Below the pieces are notes generated by a model. It was not told where the DNA came from. It ran no database searches and saw only the letters and a program-made list of their open reading frames with translations. DNA of 9,253 bases from Candidatus Nealsoniibacteriota bacterium (GTDB lineage: Bacteria; Patescibacteriota; Minisyncoccia; Minisyncoccales; PWPS01), in assembly GCA_003561025.1 (NCBI GenBank), contig PWII01000069.1, positions 1 to 9,253 of the forward strand, read 5' to 3'. Both the position numbers and the translations under genes were made by a program. This document shows, one piece after another, positions 1-6,852 of the stretch. The first letter of the stretch is position 1. Every line of letters begins with the position of its first letter.

Positions 1-95
1 CTGAAGGGGCAGAGATTCATTTCCGGAATATAAAAATAATTGAACTGCCAGCCGGTGTTACTGCAGATGAACAAATAGCTCCTTTGATCTATTGA
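1..95 (+). CDS. C-terminal end of a DUF1080 (3-keto-disaccharide hydrolase-like) protein, partial
   Basis: The frame whose first complete codon is at 3 stays open to a TGA at 93-95 and encodes 30 residues, beginning EGAEIHFRNIKIIELP and ending APLIY. The core 'GAEIHFRNIKIIEL' matches the last beta strands of the LamG-like DUF1080 fold (Pfam PF06439), where a G-x-x-I-x-F-R-N-I-x-I-x-x-L strand is typically the end of the domain. Family knowledge: members act on 3-keto-glycosides, or are carbohydrate-binding jelly rolls, and in Bacteroidetes are usually exported. The start lies outside the window, so signal peptide and catalytic residues cannot be judged. The sugar isomerase and Gfo/Idh/MocA remnant downstream are common partners of this family, which supports the call. 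The match rests on about 14 residues. Confidence 0.72.
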   Translation, partial: EGAEIHFRNIKIIELPAGVTADEQIAPLIY

Positions 96-112
96 CAAAA
101 TCTGTAATACAG

Positions 113-130
113 GCCGGGCAAAATCCCGGC
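113..130 (+). terminator. GC-rich hairpin after the DUF1080 gene, possible weak terminator
   Basis: GCCGGG (113-118) and CCCGGC (125-130) form a perfect 6-bp GC stem around the 6-nt loop CAAAAT, 18 nt after the stop codon at 95. The position suits a transcription terminator or an mRNA 3'-end stabiliser. No T-tract follows (next bases AATGTTCCAG), so it is not a canonical intrinsic terminator. Confidence 0.35.
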
Positions 131-221
131 AATGTTCCAGGATGCTAAAGGCAACACTTTCAGTTAAGGAATATGTTGAAGTATCATATCTGGGGGAGAA
201 GAAAATAGTTCCGGTATATCA

Positions 222-341
222 ATGTATGAGCATCATTTTTATAAAGCTGACTGGGAAGAGCTTGACAGGCTCATCGAGGTGGCCTAAAAACAAATAAAGG
301 AGGTAAACATGAGAACCAACACCAGAGTATATGGGCGAGGT
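222..341 (+). repeat. 120-bp direct repeat, copy 1, with two micro-ORFs
   Basis: This segment aligns without gaps to 8832-8951, with 108 of 120 positions identical by my count, including a 44-nt identical block (251-294). Similarity stops abruptly at both ends. Frame 222-287 encodes 21 residues (begins MYEHHFYK, ends LIEVA) and stops with TAA. Then come a seven-codon linker containing AAAGGAGG (296-303) and a second ATG at 309, in the same frame, opening MRTNTRVYGRG and running to TAA at 366-368 (19 codons, the last eight outside the repeat). Within the ORFs, five of seven changed codons are silent between copies; the three changed linker codons all alter the residue, but the ribosome site is intact. 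The reverse strand is also open, but all ten changed codons there alter the amino acid, so the + strand is the better coding candidate. I do not recognise the peptides. It may be a small mobile or regulatory element, or a copied gene-gene junction. Confidence 0.85.
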
Positions 342-386
342 TTTAGATATTTAAGTGTAATTTATTAAACCAAATTCTAATCTATC

Positions 387-1277
387 ATGAACAGGAGACA
401 ATTCACAAAAAAAACAATAATGGCATCAGCTTTTTTATCTTCATTTCCGTTAATCCAATCTATGGATCAGTCAAAAAGCAGGAATATCGGTAAAGGAATA
501 ATGTGGACAAGTATCGGGGTGGGTGAGACAATAGAGGAAAAATTCATGGCAGCGAAACAGGCAGGTTTTGAAGGCATTGAACCAATGAGTCATCTTAATC
601 GGGAAGAAGTACTTGCCGCACGTGACAAAACAGGTTTGAAAATACCGAGTGTTTGCGGGGCATATCATGGCCGTTATCCGCTTTCCGATCCTGATCCTTC
701 AGTCCGCCGGCAAGGGGTTGCTGCATTGCGTCACACACTTGAGGATGCAAGTTTTTATGGAGCCGATACAGTTCTTCTTGTTCCTGGCAGGGTTAATGAG
801 CAGGTATACTATGATGATTGCTGGAACAGGTCAACCGCTGAAATAAGAAAGGTAATTCCCCTGGCCGAAGAGCTCAATATATTTATTGCCATTGAGAATG
901 TCTGGAACAATTTTCTTTTGAGTCCTCTTGAAGCAGTCCGTTATGTCGATCAGTTCGAATCTCCGTTTGTCCGTTTTTATTTTGATTGTGGAAACATACT
1001 TCGCTACGGATGGCCTGAGCAGTGGATAAGAATTCTGGGAGAAAGGATTGTCAAGGTCCACATAAAGGAATACAGTCTTGAACTTGCTAATTCCGAGGGA
1101 ATAAGAGCGGGTTTCAATGTGAAGCTTCTGGAAGGTGATGTCAACTGGCCTGCCGTTATGAGCGCTCTTGATAATATAAATTACAACGACTGGGCTACGA
1201 TAGAGCAGTCAGGAGGAGATACAATGGAAGGATTGTCTGATCTTTCATACCGGCTTTCGAAAATACTGGATAGCTGA
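387..1277 (+). CDS. Tat-exported sugar phosphate isomerase/epimerase-like TIM-barrel protein
   Basis: A 296-residue protein of the xylose isomerase-like TIM-barrel superfamily (AP_endonuc_2, PF01261), which interconverts keto/aldo sugars or epimerises them with a divalent metal. Residues 1-25 are a Tat-type signal (N-R-R-Q-F-T-K-K, then a hydrophobic run), so it probably acts in the periplasm. Barrel landmarks: GFEGIEPM (60-67), AIENVWNNF (168-176), FYFDCGN (197-203), KVHIKEY (223-229), TIEQSGGD (271-278). E170, D200, H225 and E273 fit the Glu-Asp-His-Glu metal set of tagatose/psicose epimerase-type enzymes by order and approximate spacing (inference). Length is normal for an exported member. 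The start at 387 gives the Tat motif at residues 3-8; no Shine-Dalgarno is seen. The DUF1080 end upstream and Gfo/Idh/MocA remnant 77 nt downstream suggest a keto-sugar pathway. The substrate is unknown. Confidence 0.88.
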   Translation: MNRRQFTKKTIMASAFLSSFPLIQSMDQSKSRNIGKGIMWTSIGVGETIEEKFMAAKQAGFEGIEPMSHLNREEVLAARDKTGLKIPSVCGAYHGRYPLSDPDPSVRRQGVAALRHTLEDASFYGADTVLLVPGRVNEQVYYDDCWNRSTAEIRKVIPLAEELNIFIAIENVWNNFLLSPLEAVRYVDQFESPFVRFYFDCGNILRYGWPEQWIRILGERIVKVHIKEYSLELANSEGIRAGFNVKLLEGDVNWPAVMSALDNINYNDWATIEQSGGDTMEGLSDLSYRLSKILDS

Positions 1278-1354
1278 AAGGTCTAGCATTAAGCTGATTA
1301 TTTTTCTTATAACAACAGAGTGCATTTATATAAAGCACATATAATATATTAAAA

Positions 1355-2021
1355 ATGCAAATTAAAAATCTAATGGAAAGAATAACACGCAGGGATTTTA
1401 TGAAGAGAACAGCAATTTCAGCTCCTGCAATTACCTTTCCTTCCGCAGGTCTTTCATCAGCCGGCAAAATTCATTCAGAGAGAACGATCCTGTTGGGTTT
1501 TGTCGGAACTGGTGATCGAGGGACAACCAACACTATTAATTGTTTGAATTCGGCTCCTAATGTAGAGCTTAGGATTTGGTGGACGTCAGGCACTTACGGG
1601 CTCTGTTTTGGGTAAATGGGGTAATGTTTATGATCATTTTGCAGTGGAATATCTTTAGCCTGGCGATGTTCGTGTTCAATATACAGGTAAACAGATTGAT
1701 AATGCGGCTACCCGGAACGATCAACGTCTTGTAGGCACGACTGGAAATGCTTATATTGATTTTGGCAGAGCTGTTATCACTGGCAGGCGATAACATGAGA
1801 TTCGATCTGCAAATGTAAATCCTTCAATACAACAACATACCGATCAGATAGATGCGATACGTACTGGCAAGCGATCGAATGAGGGCCGACAGATTGCAGA
1901 GAGTACCATGACCACAATTATGGGACGGATGAGTTGTTATACGGGACAAACTTTTAGTTTGGACTGGATCATGAATGAATCTCAGGAGGATTTTAGTCTG
2001 CGTGAATTGAAAAAAGAATGA
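1355..2021 (+). pseudogene. Broken Gfo/Idh/MocA family oxidoreductase (Tat signal, internal deletion, frame change, two stops)
   Basis: The 5' part from ATG 1355 (or 1373, giving MERITRRDFMKRT) carries a Tat motif R-R-D-F-M-K and the start of a Rossmann NAD(P)-binding fold, GFVGTGDRGT, followed by APNVELR. Around 1570 the frame jumps. From about 1572 a different frame reads GFGGRQALTGSVLGKWGNVY, then DHFAVEY, VGTTGNAYIDF, NEGRQIAESTMTTIMGRMS and WIMNES, to TGA at 2019-2021. That is the typical C-terminal half of secreted Bacteroidetes Gfo/Idh/MocA proteins. It is interrupted by TAG at 1656 and TAA at 1791. The middle, including the catalytic E-K-P region expected after the NAD fold, is missing, roughly 200 codons judged by family length. 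The active gene would have oxidised or reduced a sugar with bound NAD(P), alongside the isomerase upstream. It is non-functional as read, unless the sequence is misassembled. Confidence 0.87.
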
Positions 2022-2059
2022 ACGATCCACAAGCAATACTTTACGCGAGAGGTGCAAGA

Positions 2060-2400
2060 AATGGCAAATAAAATGGTTGGAGAATAATCCTGCCTATGAG
2101 TAAATGAGAGAATACATGGCGGAGAATTCTGATTATGTAAGTTGAGCTCAACATCGAAAAAGTTGATTTGCTCACAGCTGAAGTACTACCCCAGGAGCGT
2201 TTCGCGCATGTGATTAGAAACCCCGCTCATTAACATTCGGGACTAACCCATTACAACAAAGAAAGGACGTACACAGGAACCCCAGTTATATTAGTCAACT
2301 GACTGCTGAGGGGCAGTAGAGAATCCTATGCCCATAAATTTATCAGTGGGAACAGTGGAGTAGAAGAAAGTTGTTGCGGAATTGCTGGTGGATTAATGTG
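2060..2400 (+). pseudogene. Decayed coding remnant of unknown family
   Basis: This stretch holds protein-like segments broken by stops and frame changes. Around 2074-2142 one frame reads WLENNPAYE, stop, MREYMAENSDYVS. From 2141 the next frame reads VELNIEKVDLLTAEVLPQER and on to NPAH, stop at 2231. The same frame then continues HSGLTHYNKERTYTGTPVIL to a stop near 2285, and on to MCVG before the TAA around 2407. Amino-acid composition looks like former coding sequence rather than random intergenic DNA, but I recognise no family motif. It follows directly on the broken oxidoreductase, so both may be victims of the same loss of constraint. The rest, up to the PIG-L start at 2563, is AT-rich with no supported gene. 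Confidence 0.4.
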
Positions 2401-2562
2401 TGTTGGATAATTCTGAATTTTTTCATAATATTGATAGTTGTATATTTTCCTGGTAATGCATGAACTTCGTTCAACAATTAAAAGACTATTGCCCTTCTAT
2501 CCTTTTTATCAAACAGTGCAGATTACTAAACCTAGTGTTAGTGTTAAATAAATTTTAAAATT

Positions 2563-3456
2563 ATGAATAGGTTATTTATAGTTATTTTTTTATTTATTGC
2601 TTTTTCTATGTCATCTGATCTTGCAGCACAATATGATCAGGATTACAGTTTGAATATACTAGTTATCGGAGCTCATCCTGATGATCCTGATTACAAGGTG
2701 GGCGCTACTGCCTACAAATGGATACAGAAGGGGCATAATGTTGTTTTTGTTTCTGTAACCAATGGTAATGCTGGACACCATGAACTTACAGCCGAACAAC
2801 TCGAACGGACACGTCGCGAAGAAGCAAGAAGAGCAGGTGAGGTTATTGGTGCCAAGTATATAGTGTTGGACAACAATGATGGCGAATTAATGCCAACATT
2901 TGAGAACCGCCTGGAAATAATAAGGCTTATAAGGGAACATAAAGCTGATGTTGTTATTACCCACAGACCGTATGACTACCATCCTGATCACCGCTACACA
3001 GGGCAACTTGTGCTTGATGCTGCCTATATGGTTACAGTCCCAACCATTGTTCCCAATATTCCCCATTTGGAAAGAAACCCCATGTTCTTATATATGAGTG
3101 ACGGTTTTACACAGCCTGTACCTTTCGAACCAGATGTTTGTATTGATATTGACGATGTTGTTGAAAAGAAACTTGATATGCTGCATGAGCATACTTCCCA
3201 GTTTTATGAATGGTTGCCATTTAACCGTGGCGTTCTCGATCAAGTGCCTGAAAACGAAGGAGAACGTCGTGAATGGATGGGCGCCGACTGGAGAACTCAT
3301 TTTTATGCGGATCCATACAGGGATAAACTTATTGAACTATACGGTCGTCAACGGGGAACAAGAATCACCTATGCTGAATGTTTTCAGGACTCAGAATATG
3401 GTGTAAGGCTTACAGAAGACAATCTGAAATATTATTTTCCATTTTTTAACAGATAA
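2563..3456 (+). CDS. Secreted PIG-L/LmbE-family zinc deacetylase
   Basis: A 297-residue protein of the PIG-L family (PF02585), whose characterised members (MshB, the PIG-L GlcNAc-PI deacetylase) remove N-acetyl groups from GlcNAc-type sugars using one zinc. Residues 1-22 form a hydrophobic signal peptide ending near AAQ. The signature IGAHPDD sits at 35-41: H38 and D41 would bind zinc and D40 act as general base. The second motif HPDH at 140-143 supplies the third ligand, H143. The residue after AHPDD is Pro rather than the common Glu. TNGNAGHH (67-73) and R-x-x-E-A-R-R-A (85-91) are typical of the fold. The gene is intact and of normal length. The leader is AT-rich without a Shine-Dalgarno. 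It lies 280 nt upstream of the susC-like gene and probably has separate transcription. Its likely job is deacetylating an imported or surface glycan (inference). Confidence 0.9.
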   Translation: MNRLFIVIFLFIAFSMSSDLAAQYDQDYSLNILVIGAHPDDPDYKVGATAYKWIQKGHNVVFVSVTNGNAGHHELTAEQLERTRREEARRAGEVIGAKYIVLDNNDGELMPTFENRLEIIRLIREHKADVVITHRPYDYHPDHRYTGQLVLDAAYMVTVPTIVPNIPHLERNPMFLYMSDGFTQPVPFEPDVCIDIDDVVEKKLDMLHEHTSQFYEWLPFNRGVLDQVPENEGERREWMGADWRTHFYADPYRDKLIELYGRQRGTRITYAECFQDSEYGVRLTEDNLKYYFPFFNR

Positions 3457-3603
3457 GAAGCTTTCTATAAAGGAAAAAAGATCTGGGACAATGCAAGCTG
3501 GGCTATAGTATAATATCGCTGTAAATTGGGTGAATACCATTGAAGCAATGTTATATAAAGTTATATCAAATGCAGATATTAATGGCTATTATTCAAAGGT
3601 ATA

Positions 3604-3632
3604 TTGCTGAAACAATTGTTAATCATACTTTG
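3604..3632 (+). promoter_or_regulatory. Possible Bacteroidetes-type promoter for the susC/susD operon
   Basis: TTG (3604-3606) lies 19 nt before TACTTTG (3626-3632). This resembles the Bacteroidetes primary sigma consensus TTTG-N19..21-TAnnTTTG, with one base missing in the downstream box. Between the boxes is the perfect 10-bp palindrome AACAATTGTT (3611-3620), a plausible operator. The rest of 3457-3600 is AT-rich with no gene and no clear terminator for the PIG-L gene. Confidence 0.4.
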
Positions 3633-3634
3633 TA

Positions 3635-3736
3635 ACCTAAAAATCAACTATTGTTTAACCTAAAAAAATTCAGCTATGAAAAAATGCCTAAGTCTAACAT
3701 TCTTTGAATTGAAGAAGACCTAAAAACTATCTGACT
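3635..3736 (+). promoter_or_regulatory. susC leader with triplicated ACCTAAAAA element and 15-codon ORF
   Basis: ACCTAAAAA occurs at 3635-3643, 3658-3666 and 3718-3726. The second and third copies lie 18 and 19 nt before an ATG that opens with ATGAAAAAA: first the small ORF 3676-3723 (MKKCLSLTFFELKKT, stop TAA), then the susC start at 3737 (MKKLLCF). The first copy is followed at similar distance by TTG. The layout looks like a duplicated translation-initiation region. The small ORF could be a leader peptide affecting susC translation, or the relic of an older, longer signal sequence. Confidence 0.45.
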
Positions 3737-6700
3737 ATGAAAAAACTACTTTGTTTTGTTTTTTTACTTGTGGTTTCACAGTTTGCGATTTATGCAAATC
3801 CTTCTCTTGAATCAAGAGTTGAAACCAAGGGTACAACTGTGGAGCAAGCCTTAAAGGATATAGATTTCCAGGAGGATAGAAGAATTGAAGGAAGCGTAAC
3901 AAATACAGAGGGAGAGCTGCTGCCCGGAGTTACGATAGTAGTTACCGGGACTACAATTGGCACTCTTACTGATTTGGAAGGGAATTATTCTCTGATGGTT
4001 CCTGCAGACGCCCAAAGCCTTACTTTCACATTTGTTGGCTTGCTAACCCGGAATGTTGTAATCGGCGACCGGACTGTGATAGATATTACGATGGAAGAAG
4101 ATGCCATCGGACTTGAAGAGGTGGTTGTAGTCGGCTTTGGTACACAGAGAAGAGCTGACCTTACCGGTGCCGTAAGTGCAGTGTCGGGAGAAGACGTAGC
4201 ACAACGCATTCACGTTACAAATACTGCAGTTGCAATGCAGGGGATGTCTCCCGGCCTGACTATTCAGAATTTTGCAGGTGAGCCTGGTCGTGAAGATGTC
4301 AGGATCCGTGTAAGAGGCCATGGAACTCTTAATCAATCATCTCCTCTTGTGCTGATTGATGGTGTTGCACAATCATTGTCAACAGTGGAGCCCAATGATA
4401 TTGAATCCATCAGTATCCTGAAAGATGCCTCCTCAGCTGCAATTTACGGTTCGAGGGCAGCTAACGGTGTTATTCTTGTTACTACCAAGCGAGGCAGGCA
4501 AGTAGGAACCCAGGTCACTTATGACGTTAATGTAGGCTGGCAGAATGTTTTAGGTTATCCGGAAGCAACGGACCCGGTAACCTGGTTGGAGATGGAAAAT
4601 GAAGCACAGGTTAATGCCGGAGCCTCACCTTTACATAGTGAGGAGTATATTAGAAATGTTGCTGCCGGCACCAATCCCCTGCAATACCCTTTTACTGTAT
4701 ATGAGGATTATGTGTTCAGGGATAATTCTCCCCAGCATCGTCATGCACTTTCATTATCGGGTGGTGGGGATTTCGGCAGGGTTTATGCCTCAATAAATTT
4801 CCTTGATCAGGATGGTATAATCCATAACTTTAATAACCAGAGAATTACAGCCCGAGTCAATACAGACCTTTATATAACAGAGGACTTGACTGCAAAAGTC
4901 AACCTGATGTACAGGAACAGGGATGTCAGGGGGCCCGGTTTTACTGCTCAACGGATAACCCAGGCAATGTTGCATATTAACAGGGACCTGGTCGGGAGAT
5001 ATCCTGATGGCACCTATGATCTTTTTGGTGGAACCTGGAATGCAATTGCCAAGATGGAAACAGGTGAGAGAAGGCGGACTACGGATGAAGTCCTTAGCCA
5101 GGTTGGGTTAGAGTATAAAATTATGCCAACGTTAACGCTTCAGGGGGATGTAACCATCAAAGGAAGCAGGGAGGATGAATCCACCTTCATGGAAACTCTA
5201 AGAGGTATGAGGAATTATCTTACCGGCGAACCAGTCACGGTAGGGGGATGGTTTGCAGTAAACAACCTGACTGAAGCTTCAAGAAATTCAAGAGAGTGGA
5301 GTCAAAGGGCTTACCTGAACTATGAAGATAGAATGGGAGTACACATGATACAGGGAATGGCCGGATATGAGGAGATTTATAATAATTATAAATGGTTCCA
5401 GGCATACAGAGATGATTTCTTCAGCAATGAGCTGAGGGATATGAGTTCAGGGGCTACAGCCAACCAGAGCACTTGGGGGGGGCGTTCTGAATGGCGTCTG
5501 CGCTCATTTTTCGGAAGGGTTAACTATTCCTATGATGACAGGTACCTTTTTCAGGCCAACCTGAGGTATGACGGTTCTTCAAGGTTCGGCGACGGTCATA
5601 GATGGGGGTTATTCCCGTCATTTTCAGCTGGATGGCGCGTTTCTGAGGAGCAATTCCTTGCTGATAACGAATTTATCAGCAATTTGAGGCTAAGGGGATC
5701 ATGGGGTAAATTAGGTAATCAGGAAATTGGTCTTTACCGCTATCTTGATACTTATAACCTGGCACAGGGCTATGCCTTTGGTGGCATTCCGGTATCAGGA
5801 GCAGCAGTGACAACCGCAGGCAATCCGATTATTACATGGGAAAGTACAACCATGAGAAATATAGGTTTTGATTTAGCCATTTTGAATAACAGGGTTGAAG
5901 TTGTGGCTGAATATTTCTGGAATCTTACAGAGGACATTCTGCTTAATTTGCCAATTCCGGTAACTATAGGTGTTGGCGCTCCCACGCAGAACGCAGCGTC
6001 AGTGTCCAATAATGGGTATGAAATTTCTGTAAATTATTTCAGTCCCCGCAGTAGAGACGGAGGATTTGAGTATTCAGTAGGCATCAATTTTTCAGATGTT
6101 ATCAATACAATCGAAGACCTGAAAGGTACCGGTCCCTATTTTCCCGACAAATTTACAGTGTGGCAAGAAGGATATTCCATGAATTCGTTAAGAGGTCTGC
6201 AATCGCCGGGTATCTATCGCAGCGAGGAAGATATTGATAGATATCCTGTAACTGTTAACCCCAGGGCAGGTATAGGTGATATTATTTACGAGGATCTTAA
6301 CGGCGACGGGGTAATAACACAGGCTCTCTATCCGGATGGGGACCAGATTATAATGGGTAATGAAGATCCAAGGTACGAGTTTGGTATTTCCGCCAGGGCA
6401 AGTTATGGTGCATGGGATTTCCAGATGTTCTGGCAAGGTGTTTTGCAGCAGTATCATACTCTTGACGGAGCACTCCATGAAGGGCCGAACTGGCAGAACT
6501 TTATTCCTGCAATAATGGCAAGGGAAGCTTTCCATCCGCAAAGGAATCCTAACGGAAGCTGGCCAATTGTTACAGCAGGTAACAGTTGGAATCTGCTGGA
6601 AACCGATTTCTGGCTCCAGGATACAAGATATATAAGGCTTAAAAACATCCAACTTGGATATACTTTCAGACCACGGGCATATATTTCCCGTCTGCGGGTT

Positions 6701-6829
6701 TATGTAGCAGGTGAAAATATATTGACTTTTTCACCGACAGAGCTGTTTGATCCTGAAACTCCGCGAGGCAGGAGCCAGTTCTTCCCGCATTCAAAAGTCT
6801 TCAGCGCAGGTCTGAATGTTGCATTTTAA
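3737..6829 (+). CDS. SusC/RagA-family TonB-dependent outer-membrane transporter
   Basis: A 1030-residue TonB-linked outer-membrane protein that imports oligosaccharides, energised by TonB-ExbBD, with the SusD-like lipoprotein as lid. Signal peptide: residues 1-20 (ends AIYA). A CarboxypepD_reg-like domain covers about 50-125 (RRIEGSVTNTEGELLPGVTI onward). The TonB-box region EEVVVVGFGTQ (127-137) marks the SusC class. The plug runs about 138-255, with LVLIDGV (204-210) and the SusC signature LKDASSAAIYGSRAANGVIL (228-247) followed by TTKRG. From about 260 to the terminal F1030 is the beta barrel. Residues 33-42 (TTVEQALKDI) resemble a shard of an STN domain, but no full STN is present, so signalling through an anti-sigma factor is unlikely. 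The start at 3737 gives a clean signal peptide. A 23-nt gap separates it from the SusD-like gene, so they form one operon. The glycan cannot be told from sequence. Confidence 0.96.
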   Translation: MKKLLCFVFLLVVSQFAIYANPSLESRVETKGTTVEQALKDIDFQEDRRIEGSVTNTEGELLPGVTIVVTGTTIGTLTDLEGNYSLMVPADAQSLTFTFVGLLTRNVVIGDRTVIDITMEEDAIGLEEVVVVGFGTQRRADLTGAVSAVSGEDVAQRIHVTNTAVAMQGMSPGLTIQNFAGEPGREDVRIRVRGHGTLNQSSPLVLIDGVAQSLSTVEPNDIESISILKDASSAAIYGSRAANGVILVTTKRGRQVGTQVTYDVNVGWQNVLGYPEATDPVTWLEMENEAQVNAGASPLHSEEYIRNVAAGTNPLQYPFTVYEDYVFRDNSPQHRHALSLSGGGDFGRVYASINFLDQDGIIHNFNNQRITARVNTDLYITEDLTAKVNLMYRNRDVRGPGFTAQRITQAMLHINRDLVGRYPDGTYDLFGGTWNAIAKMETGERRRTTDEVLSQVGLEYKIMPTLTLQGDVTIKGSREDESTFMETLRGMRNYLTGEPVTVGGWFAVNNLTEASRNSREWSQRAYLNYEDRMGVHMIQGMAGYEEIYNNYKWFQAYRDDFFSNELRDMSSGATANQSTWGGRSEWRLRSFFGRVNYSYDDRYLFQANLRYDGSSRFGDGHRWGLFPSFSAGWRVSEEQFLADNEFISNLRLRGSWGKLGNQEIGLYRYLDTYNLAQGYAFGGIPVSGAAVTTAGNPIITWESTTMRNIGFDLAILNNRVEVVAEYFWNLTEDILLNLPIPVTIGVGAPTQNAASVSNNGYEISVNYFSPRSRDGGFEYSVGINFSDVINTIEDLKGTGPYFPDKFTVWQEGYSMNSLRGLQSPGIYRSEEDIDRYPVTVNPRAGIGDIIYEDLNGDGVITQALYPDGDQIIMGNEDPRYEFGISARASYGAWDFQMFWQGVLQQYHTLDGALHEGPNWQNFIPAIMAREAFHPQRNPNGSWPIVTAGNSWNLLETDFWLQDTRYIRLKNIQLGYTFRPRAYISRLRVYVAGENILTFSPTELFDPETPRGRSQFFPHSKVFSAGLNVAF

Positions 6830-6840
6830 TTAAAATAAAC

Positions 6841-6847
6841 AAGGAGG
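6841..6847 (+). promoter_or_regulatory. Strong Shine-Dalgarno for the susD-like gene
   Basis: AAGGAGG lies 5 nt before the ATG at 6853 and fixes that start. This is the only one of the five protein-gene starts in the window with a clear Shine-Dalgarno; the others have AT-rich leaders, as usual in Bacteroidetes. It suggests deliberate high translation of the lipoprotein from the susCD mRNA. The same AAGGAGG-N5-ATG arrangement occurs in both 120-bp repeats. Confidence 0.75.
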
Positions 6848-6852
6848 TTATT

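Noticed and set aside
142..297. 51-codon open frame (MLKATLSVKEYVEVSYLGEK...) overlapping repeat copy 1
   Set aside because: It runs out of frame with the conserved micro-ORF inside the repeat, has no copy-2 counterpart and no recognised motif. The first 27 residues could be a gene scrap, but I cannot support it.
1656..1793. Stop-codon readthrough or recoding to rescue the oxidoreductase
   Set aside because: The two stops differ (TAG, TAA), a large deletion and a frame change are also present, and no recoding signal is evident; simple decay explains it better.
1824..2057. Reverse-strand open frame opposite the oxidoreductase remnant
   Set aside because: The + strand here reads as the C-terminal Gfo/Idh/MocA segment with clear family motifs; the reverse frame is its shadow.
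6188..6652. 154-codon reverse-strand open frame inside susC
   Set aside because: It lies wholly within the well-supported SusC barrel and has no motif or leader of its own.
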